Shown here piece after piece: positions 43,798-55,590 of a DNA stretch of 64,000 nucleotides. Below the pieces are notes generated by a model. It made no database searches and was not told the origin of the DNA. It worked only from the letters and a program-made list of their open reading frames with translations. Position 1 is the stretch's first letter, and every line of letters starts with the position of its first letter. The stretch lies in NCBI GenBank assembly GCA_030407085.1, contig CM059582.1, positions 138,565,501-138,629,500 on the forward strand, given 5' to 3'. Position numbers and translations under genes: made by a program. The stretch comes from Trichopria drosophilae (Eukaryota; Arthropoda; Insecta; Hymenoptera; Diapriidae).

Positions 43798-44934
43798 TAA
43801 CGCGACGTTCGTTGTAAATAAGGAAAGAAGGAGTTGGGGTGGGAAGGACATCTAAAATCGTGAAGACAAACGAATCTACCCGAGGATTGACGACATGACG
43901 CTCTGTCATGACCAAAAGGTGGCGTATAGCGCGGAATTTAAATGTGACAGGTGAGCTGTCAGTATGAAATGAACGAATGACGTTTGAAAAACTGACAGTT
44001 CCGCCCGGTTTTCCAAGTAAAGGTTTTAAAGAAGTGGATGAAACCGGAAATTAACCGGTCTATAAATAGGGGTCCCGGGGATGGACTCTTTCTCTTTTTC
44101 GCCACTTCCTCGGACACAACGGACATGCTCCTGGATATTCGTGGCCGACAACGGAGGCTTATATCTACATTAGTCCGGTGTTCGAGTAAAAATATACATT
44201 ACACGTGGTGTTCTTCATCGACTTCGACCAACCGGTTGAAGTCACAAGGTGAGCGTAATCCACTCCTTTCATATTAAAAATATAAGTGAGACGGAAGCAG
44301 GGACGGCTTCATTGAGGGTACCCAGGGGAGGCGCTCACCATTCAACATCGACTTCTACCGGCTGATTTTTACAAGAATTTTGACCATGAGATCCAGCATC
44401 GATGAAGGGCACAAAGATGGATCCATCCAGCGAGGCGAGAAAAGAAGATCGGTCGTCACTCCTTTTATCCCAAAATCTCATTGAAGTATATTTTCGTATG
44501 ATTTATAATTTTTTTATCCGCGTAATTTATTACGTCTCGTTGTACGTCTTTTTTATGTCTTCCGCGTAAATTATTGGCGTATGTATTTTTGCATTTATGA
44601 CGAATCTTTTAACCGCGTAACTTATTTCGTGCGACATGACATAAGTTTTTTATCCGCGTAAATTATTTTCGTTTATCTGTTTTATTGACATGCATAATAT
44701 TGCTATTTTTATAATTCCGACAAACTGTATTTTTTCCATGTTTGTGCGCGTCCTAAAATTGACAAATGGAACAACGGTTAAATTATATATAAATGTATGT
44801 AATGAATAATTTTATATAAACTAAGAATAAATCCATGCAATGACCATACAAGAAAAAAGAATATTCACTTGATAAATTCATATACATAAATTAAATGTTA
44901 ATATGTTTATAGCAAAATACTTAGAAACGTTACA
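43798..44934 (+). mobile_element. Solo LTR, 1137 bp, with TATA box
   Basis: Termini TGTAACGCG and AACGTTACA, TGTT at 43794-43797 and 44935-44938. GTCTATAAATAGGGG at about 44057-44070 is a strong TATA box on the plus strand, which orients the LTR. Downstream are four loose copies of a CCGCGTAAATTATT-type unit (about 44517, 44566, 44613, 44656). Confidence 0.8.
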
Positions 44935-44935
44935 T

Positions 44936-45347
44936 GTTCATCATTTGATTCTGATTCTACTATGCCTGAATCTGAATCAATGTTGTTATCATTTGATGTT
45001 GTGTGAACTGATTGTCTAATTTCGTCCGGGCTCTTATAATATGATCTTGTTTTTCTAGCAATGGCATTGACGTCTATTGGAGTACGGATCTTATTAGTTT
45101 TTGACCCTAACGGTCTACCAGGTTTTCTCTTAATTAATTCATTGTTATGACTATCATCTTTATTTTGACTGTCTGGAGGTGATTTACAATCTTTAGTGAA
45201 CGGCGTTAGAATTTTATTAGAATCAAAATTATCTAAGGCTTTATCTTTATTCTCAACTGGGTTTCTTGATAGAGCATTTGCATTGGTATTCAATGATCGA
45301 GAATTTGTTATGCCTCCGTTACGATTATTTCCTATTGGATTTTCCAA
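44936..45347 (-). pseudogene. RNase H tail and AT-hook linker of the old gypsy polyprotein
   Basis: Begins shortly after the RT deletion junction. TNANALSRNPVEN is the RNase H end signature (ADALSR-type). The following linker carries KRKPGRPLGSK, a match to the AT-hook DNA-binding motif, and then acidic residues. Interrupted at 44934 by the solo LTR. Confidence 0.7.
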
Positions 45348-45366
45348 AATTTAATCGGTTATTGGA

Positions 45367-45720
45367 TTAGAAGTTAATACTAAGGCAATTATAATTTAAT
45401 GAAATAATTGCCAATTCTTTATCTAAATAATCTTTACCCAGTATCCCATCGCAATCTAAAGGTATAGCTGATGAAACAACATAAAACTTTATATTACTTT
45501 TTCCAAAAATGTTTGTATCCATAGAACCCAACGTTTCGATTTTACAATCTGTTATGCCTTTTAAAAATATCTTATCATTTGTGTTCATTTCTGATTCTAA
45601 GTTTAGTGATTTTAGCTTAATAACAGATACTTCTGCTCCTGTATCGACTAAAAAAATTCCTGGATTTTCCTAAAATCAACCCTTTGAACAGCTACTTTAA
45701 GCGCATTTGAAGCCATATTT
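45367..45720 (-). pseudogene. Aspartic protease of the old gypsy element
   Basis: FLVDTGAEVSVIKL around 45655-45615 is the active-site loop with a normal Asp-Thr-Gly. AIPLDCDGILGKDYL further on is the second conserved block. A frame change separates the active site from the tail frame (45588-45367), and RT does not follow. Confidence 0.8.
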
Positions 45721-45912
45721 ACTATTTTAATACTTCTGGTTCCTCCAGAGAATCTCCACAAACTTGACTTCCCGATGACGCTGAATATCGCTGCTCAGAC
45801 TCGTCGGCGCGTTTGTCAAACGAGTCTGTCTCCAGTTTAAAGGGCTTGTCGCTCTATTTGTATTATTGGCAATTGGAGATCGAGGAAACTGTACTTGAGG
45901 TTCATTACGCCT

Positions 45913-46398
45913 TCAAAAATCGTTATAATAACCCGTACTACCTGGCCATCTAGAGGAATTACTCATTCTGAAATTCTGTGCAGTTGGATAATATGGCAAT
46001 ATATTTGGACCATAATTCGGTGGTGGGACAACTTGAGGATTTCCATAATAAGGCGGTGGATATAAATACATAGGAGGATAAGGTAGATAGGGAGGATAAC
46101 ATGGCGACATAGGAGGTTCCATTACCTCATTATATCGCGCAGGGAACTTTTCTACATTTCGCGATGTTGTAATTCCCGATCGTTGTTCATTTCGCTCACC
46201 TAATCGAGCATGAGATACAGGACTATTAAGAGTTTTCATAATTGGGTAATTGTGGATAACTTTACCTTCTACATTTTTATTATCATTTTGTACGTGATAG
46301 AGAGCACAATGCAAAGTTTCATCTAAACATTTAGGGTCACGCGCATCAACTAAACCCGAAATCTCACCCGGTAAACCCCTTAAAAGGGGTCCACTCAT
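45913..46398 (-). pseudogene. C-terminal part of gag of the old gypsy element
   Basis: LLRGLPGEISGLVDARDPKC and LDETLHCALYHVQND are the end of a gypsy capsid region. A Pro/Tyr-rich tail follows (PPYLPYPPMYLYPPPYYGNP). No CCHC knuckle is visible. The upstream capsid is missing. Confidence 0.65.
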
Positions 46399-47626
46399 TT
46401 TATACCTAGGACCAGTAAAAAAGTTTGAAGCAATTTAAAAATGTCGAAAAAAAAGTGTACGATTTGTAAAAGAATGTCTCATATGTGAATGTCACACCTC
46501 CTACAAGAATTGCATTAAATTTACCACATCAATCAATTCAACTTTTAAAAGTGTCAAACGAATTTCATAAATATAAAATAACAATAAAATAAATAATCAC
46601 AAATCAAGTAATTTGGAATATATTTGTCAATTAATAAAATAAAATAAATACATTAGTAGTACGAAAACTGCTGATATTTTATAAGTCGAAAATTATAAGA
46701 TCAGGACAAAACCAATTTGGTTACATAGGAGATTTCGGTTAATTTAATGATTTAAATAATTTATAAAGCAAAATTAAATTCCTACCTCCACAATATTAGT
46801 TGTGCTTTTGGAAAAATGATAATTCCCGGGTTTGTTCACATAACAATTATTATCGCGTATGGGATAATTTCAGATTTCCAATTTAAAATTAATCTAAATT
46901 AAAATTTATTTATAGCATACAAATTTTTCAAACTCAATCAACAACCAATTATTTTGAAAATATTCTTAAATAAAATTAAAGTGAAATATCATGAATTTGA
47001 CTGTCACGCATTCAAATACAAAAAATAAATTTAATAATGCGCCAATCTAATTACATAACCACATAAAATCACCATGTCATTAGTATTTCAATCAAATAAT
47101 ATAAAATATGCAATTCGTAAAATTAATTAACTAATTATAAATTCAATCAATTATTTAAACATAATTAGAATACAATAAAGTAAATGATTCAAAAACTATA
47201 TTAACTGTTAAATATTAACTGATTTCTACGAAATTGCATACGGTTAAAAAGCCTTTCGAGGAATCAAAAGAATAACTCAATAAGCCTTTGAATGTTTGAG
47301 TGTAAGATAAAATTACTATATTGCTTTCAAAATTAAATTCCTTTTACAAATGTTATATAACGAAAATTATTATTTTATTTGTTTTCTTGTATTTTTTTAT
47401 TTTTATTGACTATTGTAAATTAAGTAACATAATTTAGAACAAATATCTTATAAATTAATACTGTAACTATTAGTCCTGACGCCGACTATAGGAGCCCGTG
47501 GCCACTTTTAGGTCCCCACCGGAACCCAAGTTTTTTAGACTTATTTTTGGCCGCTGAATCCGAATTTCGAGGGTTCCCGGCCGAAAAAGTGGGCCTTCAA
47601 AAATTAGAAACAAATTAATTGTTTAA
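46399..47626. other. AT-rich DNA, nothing recognised
   Basis: Very AT-rich to about 47460, then a GC-richer patch (47470-47600) with no assignable content. Confidence 0.5.
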
Positions 47627-47764
47627 AAGGCCGTATCTTCGAAGTGAAACATCGTACCAAGTTCAAACTGGGTTCAAATTTTTTATTTTTTCATTTAGAA
47701 ACTTTTCTCTTGTTATAACTTTTCAGATAATCTTCATACTTCTCGAGATATCACCGATAAACGT

Positions 47765-50048
47765 TCATGGACGCTCCGATGCTATGTATAGCGCGCGACC
47801 GCCATGCGCCATGGCGCGCCACGTTCCGTTTTTGCGCTTTCCTCTTCTTTTAGCAACAATATAGCTTGAAGTTAAATTAATTACAGACGATAATTTTGAT
47901 AGAGATACAAGCTCTTGGTATTTTAATTGAGTGGTTAAAGCTCTGGCACGGTAATCGATAGAAATCGACGCTATATCTGGTTTTGAATTACTGTAATTAC
48001 TATCTTGATCTTGAAATAAAACAGAAATAGTATCATGAGTAGTATTAAGTCCTGAAGGAGTTGTTTCAATATGGTCAAAATTATCAAACGCTGCCGCCAC
48101 GTACTTAGTTAAATTAAAATGACTTTGAAGTGGTACGTGGTTTTCTGATACTGCAGTAGCGTATAAAGCGAGTCGCGTTCTGATTCTCAAAATTTCGTCA
48201 TAGGAAATCGAAAGACCGAGTCGATTTAATGCTAATATTATACTTTTACTTCTCTTTAATGAGTGCACGAATAAAGCGATTAACGTATGCAATGGGGTTT
48301 TTTTCGTCCTTTGTAAGTCATGTAATAAATAATTTGTAACAGGCTTTTAACTCGCAATGATTGCATTTCATGAGAAATGTCCAATGATTCATCGAATAGA
48401 TCATGATTCAAATTGGGTTTAGAAATATCTTCTCTGTCAATATTAAAAAGCTTTGAAAAAAAATTCAGAAATAGCTCGGGAATGTTGGCCTTTTCCCAAG
48501 AGGATTGCAAATCGTTTCGATCACAAAATTTAAAAAAGTAAAGTAAAGTTTAAAGGAAAGTCAAGTCCCTTCAAACAGTTTTTGAGCGTTTCAGCGCACT
48601 CATTGGTACAGTCGTGCTTATAATAATCATCATTATATTAGTAACGTTTGAACTCTGAAAAAGTATGGATGATTTTTTTTGTTTCGGATACACGAACGAT
48701 ATACTGTCGCCATAAAAATTAATGAAATGAGATTTAATTGTAGAATTTTTCACGGTAAAATTGTGTTAATTTTTAATTATCTGGGAAACATCTGTCAAGG
48801 ATAATATCTCCCCGGAATCAATTCTTGGTTGCAAATTTTCGATAACGTTCAAGACAGCATTTTGAAATTCTAATACTAGATTTTTTTTATGTCAGATCGT
48901 TTCTATTCAACTAATCTTACGCACTTTCATATGACCTCAAGCATATCCTATGATACTTTAAAAGCTACAAAATCTTGTAAATTTTCAGCTGATTGCGTTC
49001 TAAGATGTACGTCATCTTTATATAAACTACTAACATTAAACAGTTTATTTCCTCTATCATCTTTTATAGAACATAATTTCTTTACTGATTTATGTTTTTT
49101 CTTCCCGCAAACAACGCAGTTTGTCTTTGTACAGTATTTTTGATTCTCCACTTCAACCTTCATTAATCGAATTATTTTCGATATTATCATTAGACGCGTT
49201 AAAAGAATTATCCAATTTCGATTTCTTGCCGATATCATGGCTGTCTTCGGGTTTTTCTAGACTTATTCTCTCTAATTTTTTTTTATTCGTGTACGATTTG
49301 TAACATTCAGAATCAACGTGATATCTAAATTGATCTGTAAAAAAATTCAAAATAATGTATCGCTTCTTTGCATTTCTATTCGCAAACTATTGTTAATAAA
49401 AAATAAAAATTAATTCTTCTTAGCTTGACTGGTCTCGAATTCTACGTTGACTTCGTATCAATATAAAGAAAGTGATAATTTATGCAACATTTTGAAAAGA
49501 TAAATAAAAAAAAACATATTTTAAGAATTATTTTTCATGTTTCATATATGTACCGAGAAGTGTTATTATTAATGGCATGCATGTATAAAAAATAATGTGT
49601 ATAATATGTATAAAATTACAATAAAATATGGATTTCTGTTTTAATTTGCAAATATTTTGCATAAATAATAATTTTTTTCTAAATTTTCTCAACGTTTCTC
49701 GATAAAATACACTTGAAAATAGTAAGAATAGTATATAAAAAAGGTAATAATTCATCTTGAGAAATTGAAACAAAATTAAATAAAATATTAAGATTATTTA
49801 GGTAAAAAAAGTTCAACCGGAAATCTGTTCTTAGTTGTAGGAATAACAAATATTTATAATACTTATTATATATTATTACCTTCTGAAGACAGCAGCTGTA
49901 ACCTCTCATAGACGAGATCACGTCTAGTATTCGCTGCTTCTATTATCCTATTTCGACCGTTCTCAGTACTCGTCAATGGTATGTCTTTTTCAAGTTGACA
50001 AATAATGCAAAAATTAATTTTTACGCTAACGTACACTGATTCGCACAT
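47765..50048 (-). pseudogene. Transposon protein with N-terminal Cys motif, one intron, frameshifts
   Basis: Exon 1 (50048-49880): CIICQLEKDIPLTSTENGR, IIEAANTRRDLVYERLQLL. Exon 2 (from 49334): YHVDSECYKSYTNKKKLERI, TNCVVCGKKKHKSVKKLC, to about 48950. Later frames hold NIPELFLNFFSKLF, LLQIIYYMTYKGRKKP (48510-48280) and, after a frameshift near 48285, the most conserved block YVAAAFDNFDHIETTPSGLN and TTHDTISVLFQDQ (about 48085). This protein type occurs in many copies in invertebrate genomes; its enzymology is not known to me. Frameshifts and stops (about 48285, 48570-48780) make it non-functional. Confidence 0.65.
49335..49879 (-). other. Intron in the transposon gene, 545 bp
   Basis: On the minus strand, donor GAAG|GTAATA after LLSSE and acceptor TTTTTTTACAG|ATCAATTT before QFRYHVDSECY. 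The joint keeps one reading frame and conserved residues on both sides. Confidence 0.7.
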
Positions 50049-50655
50049 TTCACAACAATGCTGTGTTGTGTTGAACGTGTTGCGTGTTTGTGCAGTGCTT
50101 CATTGAACAAGTTAAAACAAGAATAAACAATTGAACATCACCGTATTACCGTGAAAAAACGGGAAAAATTAGAATTTTAATAAATCATTGAATCTAATTA
50201 TTCATATTTTATGGTAATTTATGTTTTTTAATTTAAATAGTCACATCATTTAAAAATATTTTGTAATCAAACAATGTCAAATCTTTGCCCGCAAAAAATT
50301 TCTCCAAAAGAATACAATATTCAAATTATTAAGTATTAAATTATTCGTTAGTTCTATTCAAATCGATGTTTTATTCATAATTAAGCAATAGAACAAACAT
50401 TTATACATTAACAATCATAAAATCTACTCATCTTATAACAAAAATAAAGCGCAAAAATGGAACGCGGCGCGCCGCGGCGCATTGCGGTCGCGCACTATAG
50501 CATCGGAGCGTCAATGAACGTTTATTGGCGATATCTCGAGAAGTATGAAGATTAGCTGAAAATTTATGACAAGAGAAAAGTTTCTGAATGAAAAAGTAAA
50601 ACATTTGAAGCCAGTTTGAACTTGGTACGATGTTTCACTTCGGAGATACGGTCTT

Positions 50656-50967
50656 GGGAAATCTCAGGAATTATTTTCGGAGTGATCTTCCAAATAAGCT
50701 GGTTTACGCTTTCATTATTGTTCTGCGTGAAGCCGCCCAGGCACCGTTCTAAATGCGTTTCTTTGCTAAGGTCTGCACAAACAATAAAGAATAAAAAAAA
50801 CAACAAAAACAAAAACAAAATAAAACATAACTTGATAATGGGACATAGTTATGCTTGAACGATGATAAATAATTTGTAGCCGAAGCTCGTTGCCAAATGC
50901 ACAATGAGCTAGCTCCACCCGGGCATTTTTCATGCTGCGGATTTTCGTCCGATAATGCGTAATGGTA
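50656..50967. other. Spacer between two elements
   Basis: No gene or repeat recognised. Confidence 0.4.
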
Positions 50968-51316
50968 CACGGAGAACCGAACGCACTATGAAAAACAGCG
51001 CCACCGTGCATTGTACAGTGGTTGACCGCCAGCACAACATACATATGTGTATTTCTCACTCTTCTATGAGTCATGCCAAAACAAATGAAGTGCAAATGGC
51101 TCTATAATACGTTTTGTGCGTACAAAAAATGTGAACACTGCACAATGGATTGTGATGCGTGCTGAATGTTTCGTAATGCATAGAACACATCAATACGTAG
51201 ATCGCCGCCGCACCGACTCTAGTGTTGCGTGAAACGAAAGAACGATGGTAGGGTGCGCTAGTTCATAGTACGCCTACAGAAAGCGCAACAATTTGTCATG
51301 CGATCGGTTCTCCGTG
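50968..51316. mobile_element. MITE, 349 bp
   Basis: Ends CACGGAGAACCGAACGCA and, inverted, CACGGAGAACCGATCGCA; weaker similarity extends to about 35 bp. Interior non-coding. Confidence 0.6.
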
Positions 51317-51536
51317 ATAGTACGTTGTCCGTATAGCGTTGTTCATATCTTCCACTGAATTACTGTGTCTTCTTGTTGCCAGTCCATAGTATATTGTTAA
51401 CTTGTCAACAAGTTTTGCAGTAAGTTTTCCTTTTCCAGAAAGAATTATTTTCATAATTTTTTCCCGTTAACGATTGTTTCGGACATTTTTTTTTACTAAT
51501 TCGCGTAATGGGTTCCCATTCTTTTCTGAACGTGGC

Positions 51537-52480
51537 CTACGCACTCTTTTTTTGGTTATCACCATACGGTTTTAAATTAACTATTTTAGTAAAAGTTTTA
51601 GAACCCCCGTCACCAATGTAGCTTGTGTATCTTATGCCGTATTTTTCAAAAGATCTTTGAAACATTTCGAGAATCGATGCTGCTTCCATGTTACCCACTG
51701 GTCCTTCATGATTTGCACTGCAGTTATTATCTTCTACATGCTTCAAATGCCATTCGTAATATTCTTCCGTCGTTAGTTTGTTTCTAACTTTCGCATGATT
51801 TACAGCAAGAACTTTTGACAAATACATCCAAAACTTTGAGAGAATAATACCCAATGAATGTTGCCACACCGAATGACGACGAAAATCAGCGACGTTTCCA
51901 TGTGCCATCGCCGGATACAATAACGTCTGTGGTATTTGTTAAGTCATTTTCCATGCACGTACCGCCTTGTCTTTAGTAGCAAGGGAGAAAAGCTTCTCGG
52001 CAATAATCTTGACGCATTCGTGTATTTTCATTACATAGAAGTCGTACGATAAGTGATATAAGAAAGAAGAAGCTAAATCCATCAAACCACAAAATTTGTC
52101 GCACCCGGCTAAACCTAATCTTAAGATCCTCATGACAAAGATAAATCATCGATTTATTATATATGATTGACCAATGCGTTCAGATTATACAATACATCGA
52201 GTAACACAGTTTTCGGACTCAAGCATGATTTTTAAACCGAGACCTAATTTTGAACATTGTTTAAATTCAATTTTTCCGCAACACACTTTTCCATTCACAA
52301 CGTTAGAGCACTGCACAAAAGACGACAAAGTTGAAAAAACAAATAAAAAATCTATAATTGCATACTGTACATTACTATTCACTGGCACTTCAATTTCTTC
52401 TCGACTCTTAATTTTTTTGGCGGATGTACTCGAAAAAGATTGTTCATTACTTTCGGGTGTTTTCGGATTAACCCTTTAAT
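51537..52480 (-). pseudogene. Mutator-like transposase-domain protein, broken
   Basis: Minus-strand fragments in order: GLGLKIMLESENC (about 52230), VMRILRLGLAGCDKFCGLMD (about 52130), ECVKIIAEKLFSLATKDKAV, a stop at about 51939, LTTEEYYEWHLKHV, and NHEGPVGNMEAASILEMFQR, YTSYIGDGGSKTFTKIV, NLKPYG (about 51700-51560), stop at 51537. This matches the Mutator-like transposase domain family frequent in arthropods, with GDGGSK (usually GDGDSK) as the catalytic Asp region. Stops near 51939 and 52185 break the frame. Confidence 0.75.
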
Positions 52481-54152
52481 GCCCAAATGAACAAACTTTT
52501 TTCATCAAGTTTGATCGTTCAGTGCATTTTCAGAAATATATTTGGATTGCTCGACCATCATATCTTATGTTTTTAGGTCTGCTCTTTCAAATGCCGCTGA
52601 GCAAAATTCGAAAAAATGTCATTTACGGTAGCTAGACCCTAAACACCTGTTATTCAAGAAGTTTTTGAAAATTTCAGCAAAACTAATTTGAATAAGAATG
52701 CGTATATCTGTTAAATTTGAACAATTTTGACCGTTTAGTTCCGGCGATATAATCAATCAAAAATCGCATGTTTTTACATAGATCAGTATGGTAGCCATGA
52801 TGAAAGTTTTCGAAAAAATGCCGATTCGATACAAATTTTCTTATAGCATAAAACCTACTGTCAAGATCTTGACGAAAAACTAGGCTGAAGTAATTGAAGT
52901 AATGAGGAATCACATATTTGAAAGTCGTAAACATTGACCGTTTAATAAAAAAGTTCGACTTGATCAAAAATCCAACTTCAGAAATTTCTCGGGATTTGTC
53001 ATATACGATACAGAATAGACGGCAACGTCACATTTATGAGATCATTCTTTGTTTTTGCGCGCGACTATTTGAATATACATACGTAATTTTATTGATGAGT
53101 TTAGTATGAAAACCACTGTAGATAACGTAATATAAATAAAATACACATACGCGTATTCATAAAAAATGTAATAGATATGCAGACATTTTCGTTTTCTATA
53201 TACGACCACATTAAATAAAATACGAAAACAACATCTGTTTCGATCCACAGCGGAGTATGTACATACCTGTGTTTAAATCGCGCTTTGCTGATAAAATGCG
53301 ACGTTGCCACTATTTCTGTACTACGTTATTCACTAGGTTAATTTTTTATTTCCATTAATTTAATTTAGTATGTATATGATATTTGAATGACATAAGACTA
53401 ATTATTTATTTATAATTAGATTTTACATATTGGTATTGAGATTATGTTTTTACACTTTATAGTTACTTCGTTTTTGACTTGCACAGTTGGGGTCTAGCTA
53501 CCTTAACCTCAATTTTGTCAAGAAAAAGAAAAATAGTACCGAATTTTCTTGCCTTTTTTCACAAATTCGTATTTTTTGATAGGAAAACATTTTATTATCT
53601 TTTTGAAATCTTTAAAAAAAAGTGATCCCGATATCCAAGGATTTTATATAATTTTGTATTACTTTTCTATAGTTTTTATTGTACTTTCCAAAGTTTAGAA
53701 ATGTTACAAATTTAAAAAAAAAAATAAAAAACAAAAAAACATACAAAAACAAGATTCTCAAGGTTTGCCTGTGAGAATCGGGCAACGATTATTGATGAAT
53801 AATCGTCGAAGAGACAAACAAGTAGGATCTATGAGATTATAGGAAAAAAATACAAATAATTTAGCTTTGACAGCAGTTATATCGGATCTTATATCTTATA
53901 ATTGTAAATCTGACTTCAGAATAGTGATCAGTTACCTCAAAAACCGTTATATACGTAATCGGTAGCCGATTGAGTAAGGAACAACGAATTTGGCAAGAAA
54001 TGGCCGCCATTGATATCCAGTTTTGGACATAGATCATGTGTTTCTATGCTTGTCTTGTTTTGAATGACTTGTTCGTTATTATCTATTAAGCGAGCTGTGA
54101 GGATTAAGGTTTTTTTAATATTCCATTCTTTGTAGGTCGCACGTCTGCTGTG
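52481..54152. other. AT-rich DNA; TTAACCC end at 52481; no gene
   Basis: TTAACCCTTTAATGCCC (about 52481) resembles the piggyBac-type ends elsewhere in the window, but no partner was found. Inverse copies of GGTAGCTAGACCC occur at about 52627 and 53493. A poly-A-rich stretch (53710-53750) and a diverged dispersed motif (about 53880-53950) follow. Confidence 0.4.
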
Positions 54153-54380
54153 TTAGGCGTTGTTCTGTGGTCGGATTTCCAACGATTTAATAATATTGAT
54201 TGTCTCATTTGCTATTGGGAATTGTATTTCCTCTTTTATGAAAACATGGGGCGTAAATTTTCCATCGACAATCTTGATATGATTACTGCATAATGATGTT
54301 TCTGAAAGAAAACTTATTTCTTGGTCCTGTACCCAATGTGTAGGCTGCTGTCGGGTTATTTTGGATTTGGCTTTGTTCAT
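54153..54380 (-). CDS. 75-codon frame of unknown origin
   Basis: No recognised domain (WVQDQEISFLSETSLCSNHI; FTPHVFIKEEIQFPI). It abuts the SINE insertion. It may be debris of the LTR element whose integrase fragment lies on the other side (54908-55108), but the two do not form one recognisable protein. Confidence 0.25.
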   Translation of the reverse strand: MNKAKSKITRQQPTHWVQDQEISFLSETSLCSNHIKIVDGKFTPHVFIKEEIQFPIANETINIIKSLEIRPQNNA

Positions 54381-54383
54381 AGT

Positions 54384-54843
54384 CGGCGTGATGGTCGTGC
54401 GGGCTAAGGCGTCAGTCCTAGTCCGCCCGAACTGAACGTCGCGAAGGTTCCGACTTCGAATCCCCGTCTGTGCAATTTTCTCTGCTTATGTCCAGTGTGG
54501 AATAACCGGGGAACTTTGCTGGGCGAAGGTACGAATTTGGGACCGCTGCCGACCCCCGTCGGCAGTTATCGGTACCGTCAGCGTCTTATCCGCGGTCGGT
54601 ATGTCGTGGGTCTTATCTCGGATAAAGATGGGATAAGCCCCGCGTCGTACTCGCTAAGGCATAGACCGCCGAATCTGCTGGTGGTACCGATATTGGGGTA
54701 GGGGGACTGGCTCTGGGTGGGTGTTGTGTGTGCCTAGTTCTGTCTTGTACTGTCTGTCTCTGTCCTGTACCTCTCCACCCGAGAGCCGACCCGCAAATAG
54801 ACAAATCGTCATTAACGCGGGGGAAAATTTCCTGTCCTTTGTC
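54384..54843 (+). mobile_element. tRNA-derived SINE, 460 bp, with TSD
   Basis: TGGTCGTGCGG (about 54392) fits an A box and ACTTCGAATCC (about 54453) is an almost perfect B box, the internal Pol III promoter of a tRNA head. The GC-rich body is unlike the AT-rich flanks. The tail is TTTGTCC-like. A perfect 13-bp duplication CTTTGTTCATAGT flanks it (54371-54383 and 54844-54856). Non-coding; relies on LINE proteins (family knowledge). Confidence 0.88.
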
Positions 54844-54907
54844 CTTTGTTCATAGTTGGGGATCGTAATGACAATGGTAATGAATATGGTTATGATTGTG
54901 GTTGGGG

Positions 54908-55108
54908 CTAGTCACTTTTCATATTTTCCCTGTAGTAGGTTAGTTGTATCCTATTGAGAGTTTTAGTTACTTCTTTATGTCCACCTATAACAGTTGTGTG
55001 TAATTCTTCATTTATTCCTAATCTTTCATTGATTTTTACATATTCTATTTCTCCGATACATATTATATTTATTCCTGACTTCATGAATTGGTTCTGTATT
55101 ACATCCAA
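54908..55108 (-). pseudogene. Integrase zinc-finger fragment of an LTR element
   Basis: ELHTTVIGGHKEVTKTLNRI and LTYYRENMKSD match the HHCC zinc-binding start of retroelement integrases (normally ...TYYW.N). TAG at 54908 ends the frame and the CxxC half is missing. The SINE inserted just downstream. Confidence 0.65.
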
Positions 55109-55277
55109 TATTTAATGCCAATCGGTCCCTATATCATTTTACTGTATGTTATGCTGATTATTATTATTATTATTATATATTTATTTAAGGGCATAATCAC
55201 CCTCAAAATACACATATCATAAAAACAAATTATAGAAATAAAGCATTTCAAATAATTGGAAATTAAAGCTATTTATT

Positions 55278-55590
55278 AACCCTTTGAGGGCCGAATGTAC
55301 ATAAATTTAACCTCAAGTTTGACGGTACCTTTTAGCATTAAAACGTAATGGAAAAAATTTCGGAATATATGTTTTTTATTGCCCAAAGCCCGCTCTTTCG
55401 GATGGTGTATCGAAAAAAGCTGCAAATTTAAAAATAAACAAACCACAAGCATTTATTTAACAAAAACCATGATTTTTTTTTTTACATTTCGTTATTTTTT
55501 TATCGTTTCCCACATTAGAATATCTCAGATGGGTATAAATATCGTGACAAATATATTTGGGCTACAAGATAGGACGAATGAAAAAAGTTA
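55278..55590. other. piggyBac-type left end and AT-rich DNA
   Basis: TTAACCCTTTGAGGGCCGAA at 55278 has the TTAA+CCC form seen at 6114 and 59579. A transposase tail with piggyBac-like cysteines lies inward (56190-56640), consistent with this being the 3' end of such an element. Confidence 0.4.

Larger units (their letters stand above)
41340..46398 (-). mobile_element. Old Ty3/gypsy element lacking RT, with nested insertions
   Basis: The minus-strand order gag end (46398-45913), protease (about 45720-45367), junction to the RNase H tail (about 45300), linker, integrase zinc finger (42147-41731) and integrase core remains (41730-41340) identifies a gypsy element. The expected 1.8 kb of RT and RNase H between protease and RNase H tail is gone. 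Inserted into it are solo LTRs at 42976-43407 and 43798-44934 and a MITE at 42439-42591. Its own LTRs were not found. Confidence 0.8.
47627..50655 (-). mobile_element. DNA transposon with about 210-bp TIRs, 3 kb
   Basis: The left TIR (47627 to about 47841) and inverse of the right TIR (about 50447-50655) share GAAGTGAAACATCGTACCAA, TCTTCATACTTCTCGAGATA, AACGTTCAT.GACGCTCCGA and GCGCGACCGC, at roughly 85-90 percent by eye. The minus-strand gene between them is spliced and broken. The superfamily could not be assigned. Confidence 0.75.

Noticed and set aside
52627..53505. Inverse GGTAGCTAGACCC pair as transposon ends
   Set aside because: Only 13 bases, no target duplication, no similarity further in.
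54153..55108. One integrase or envelope gene interrupted only by the SINE
   Set aside because: The two flanking frames do not read as one recognisable protein after discounting the SINE; only the right part has a clear family match.
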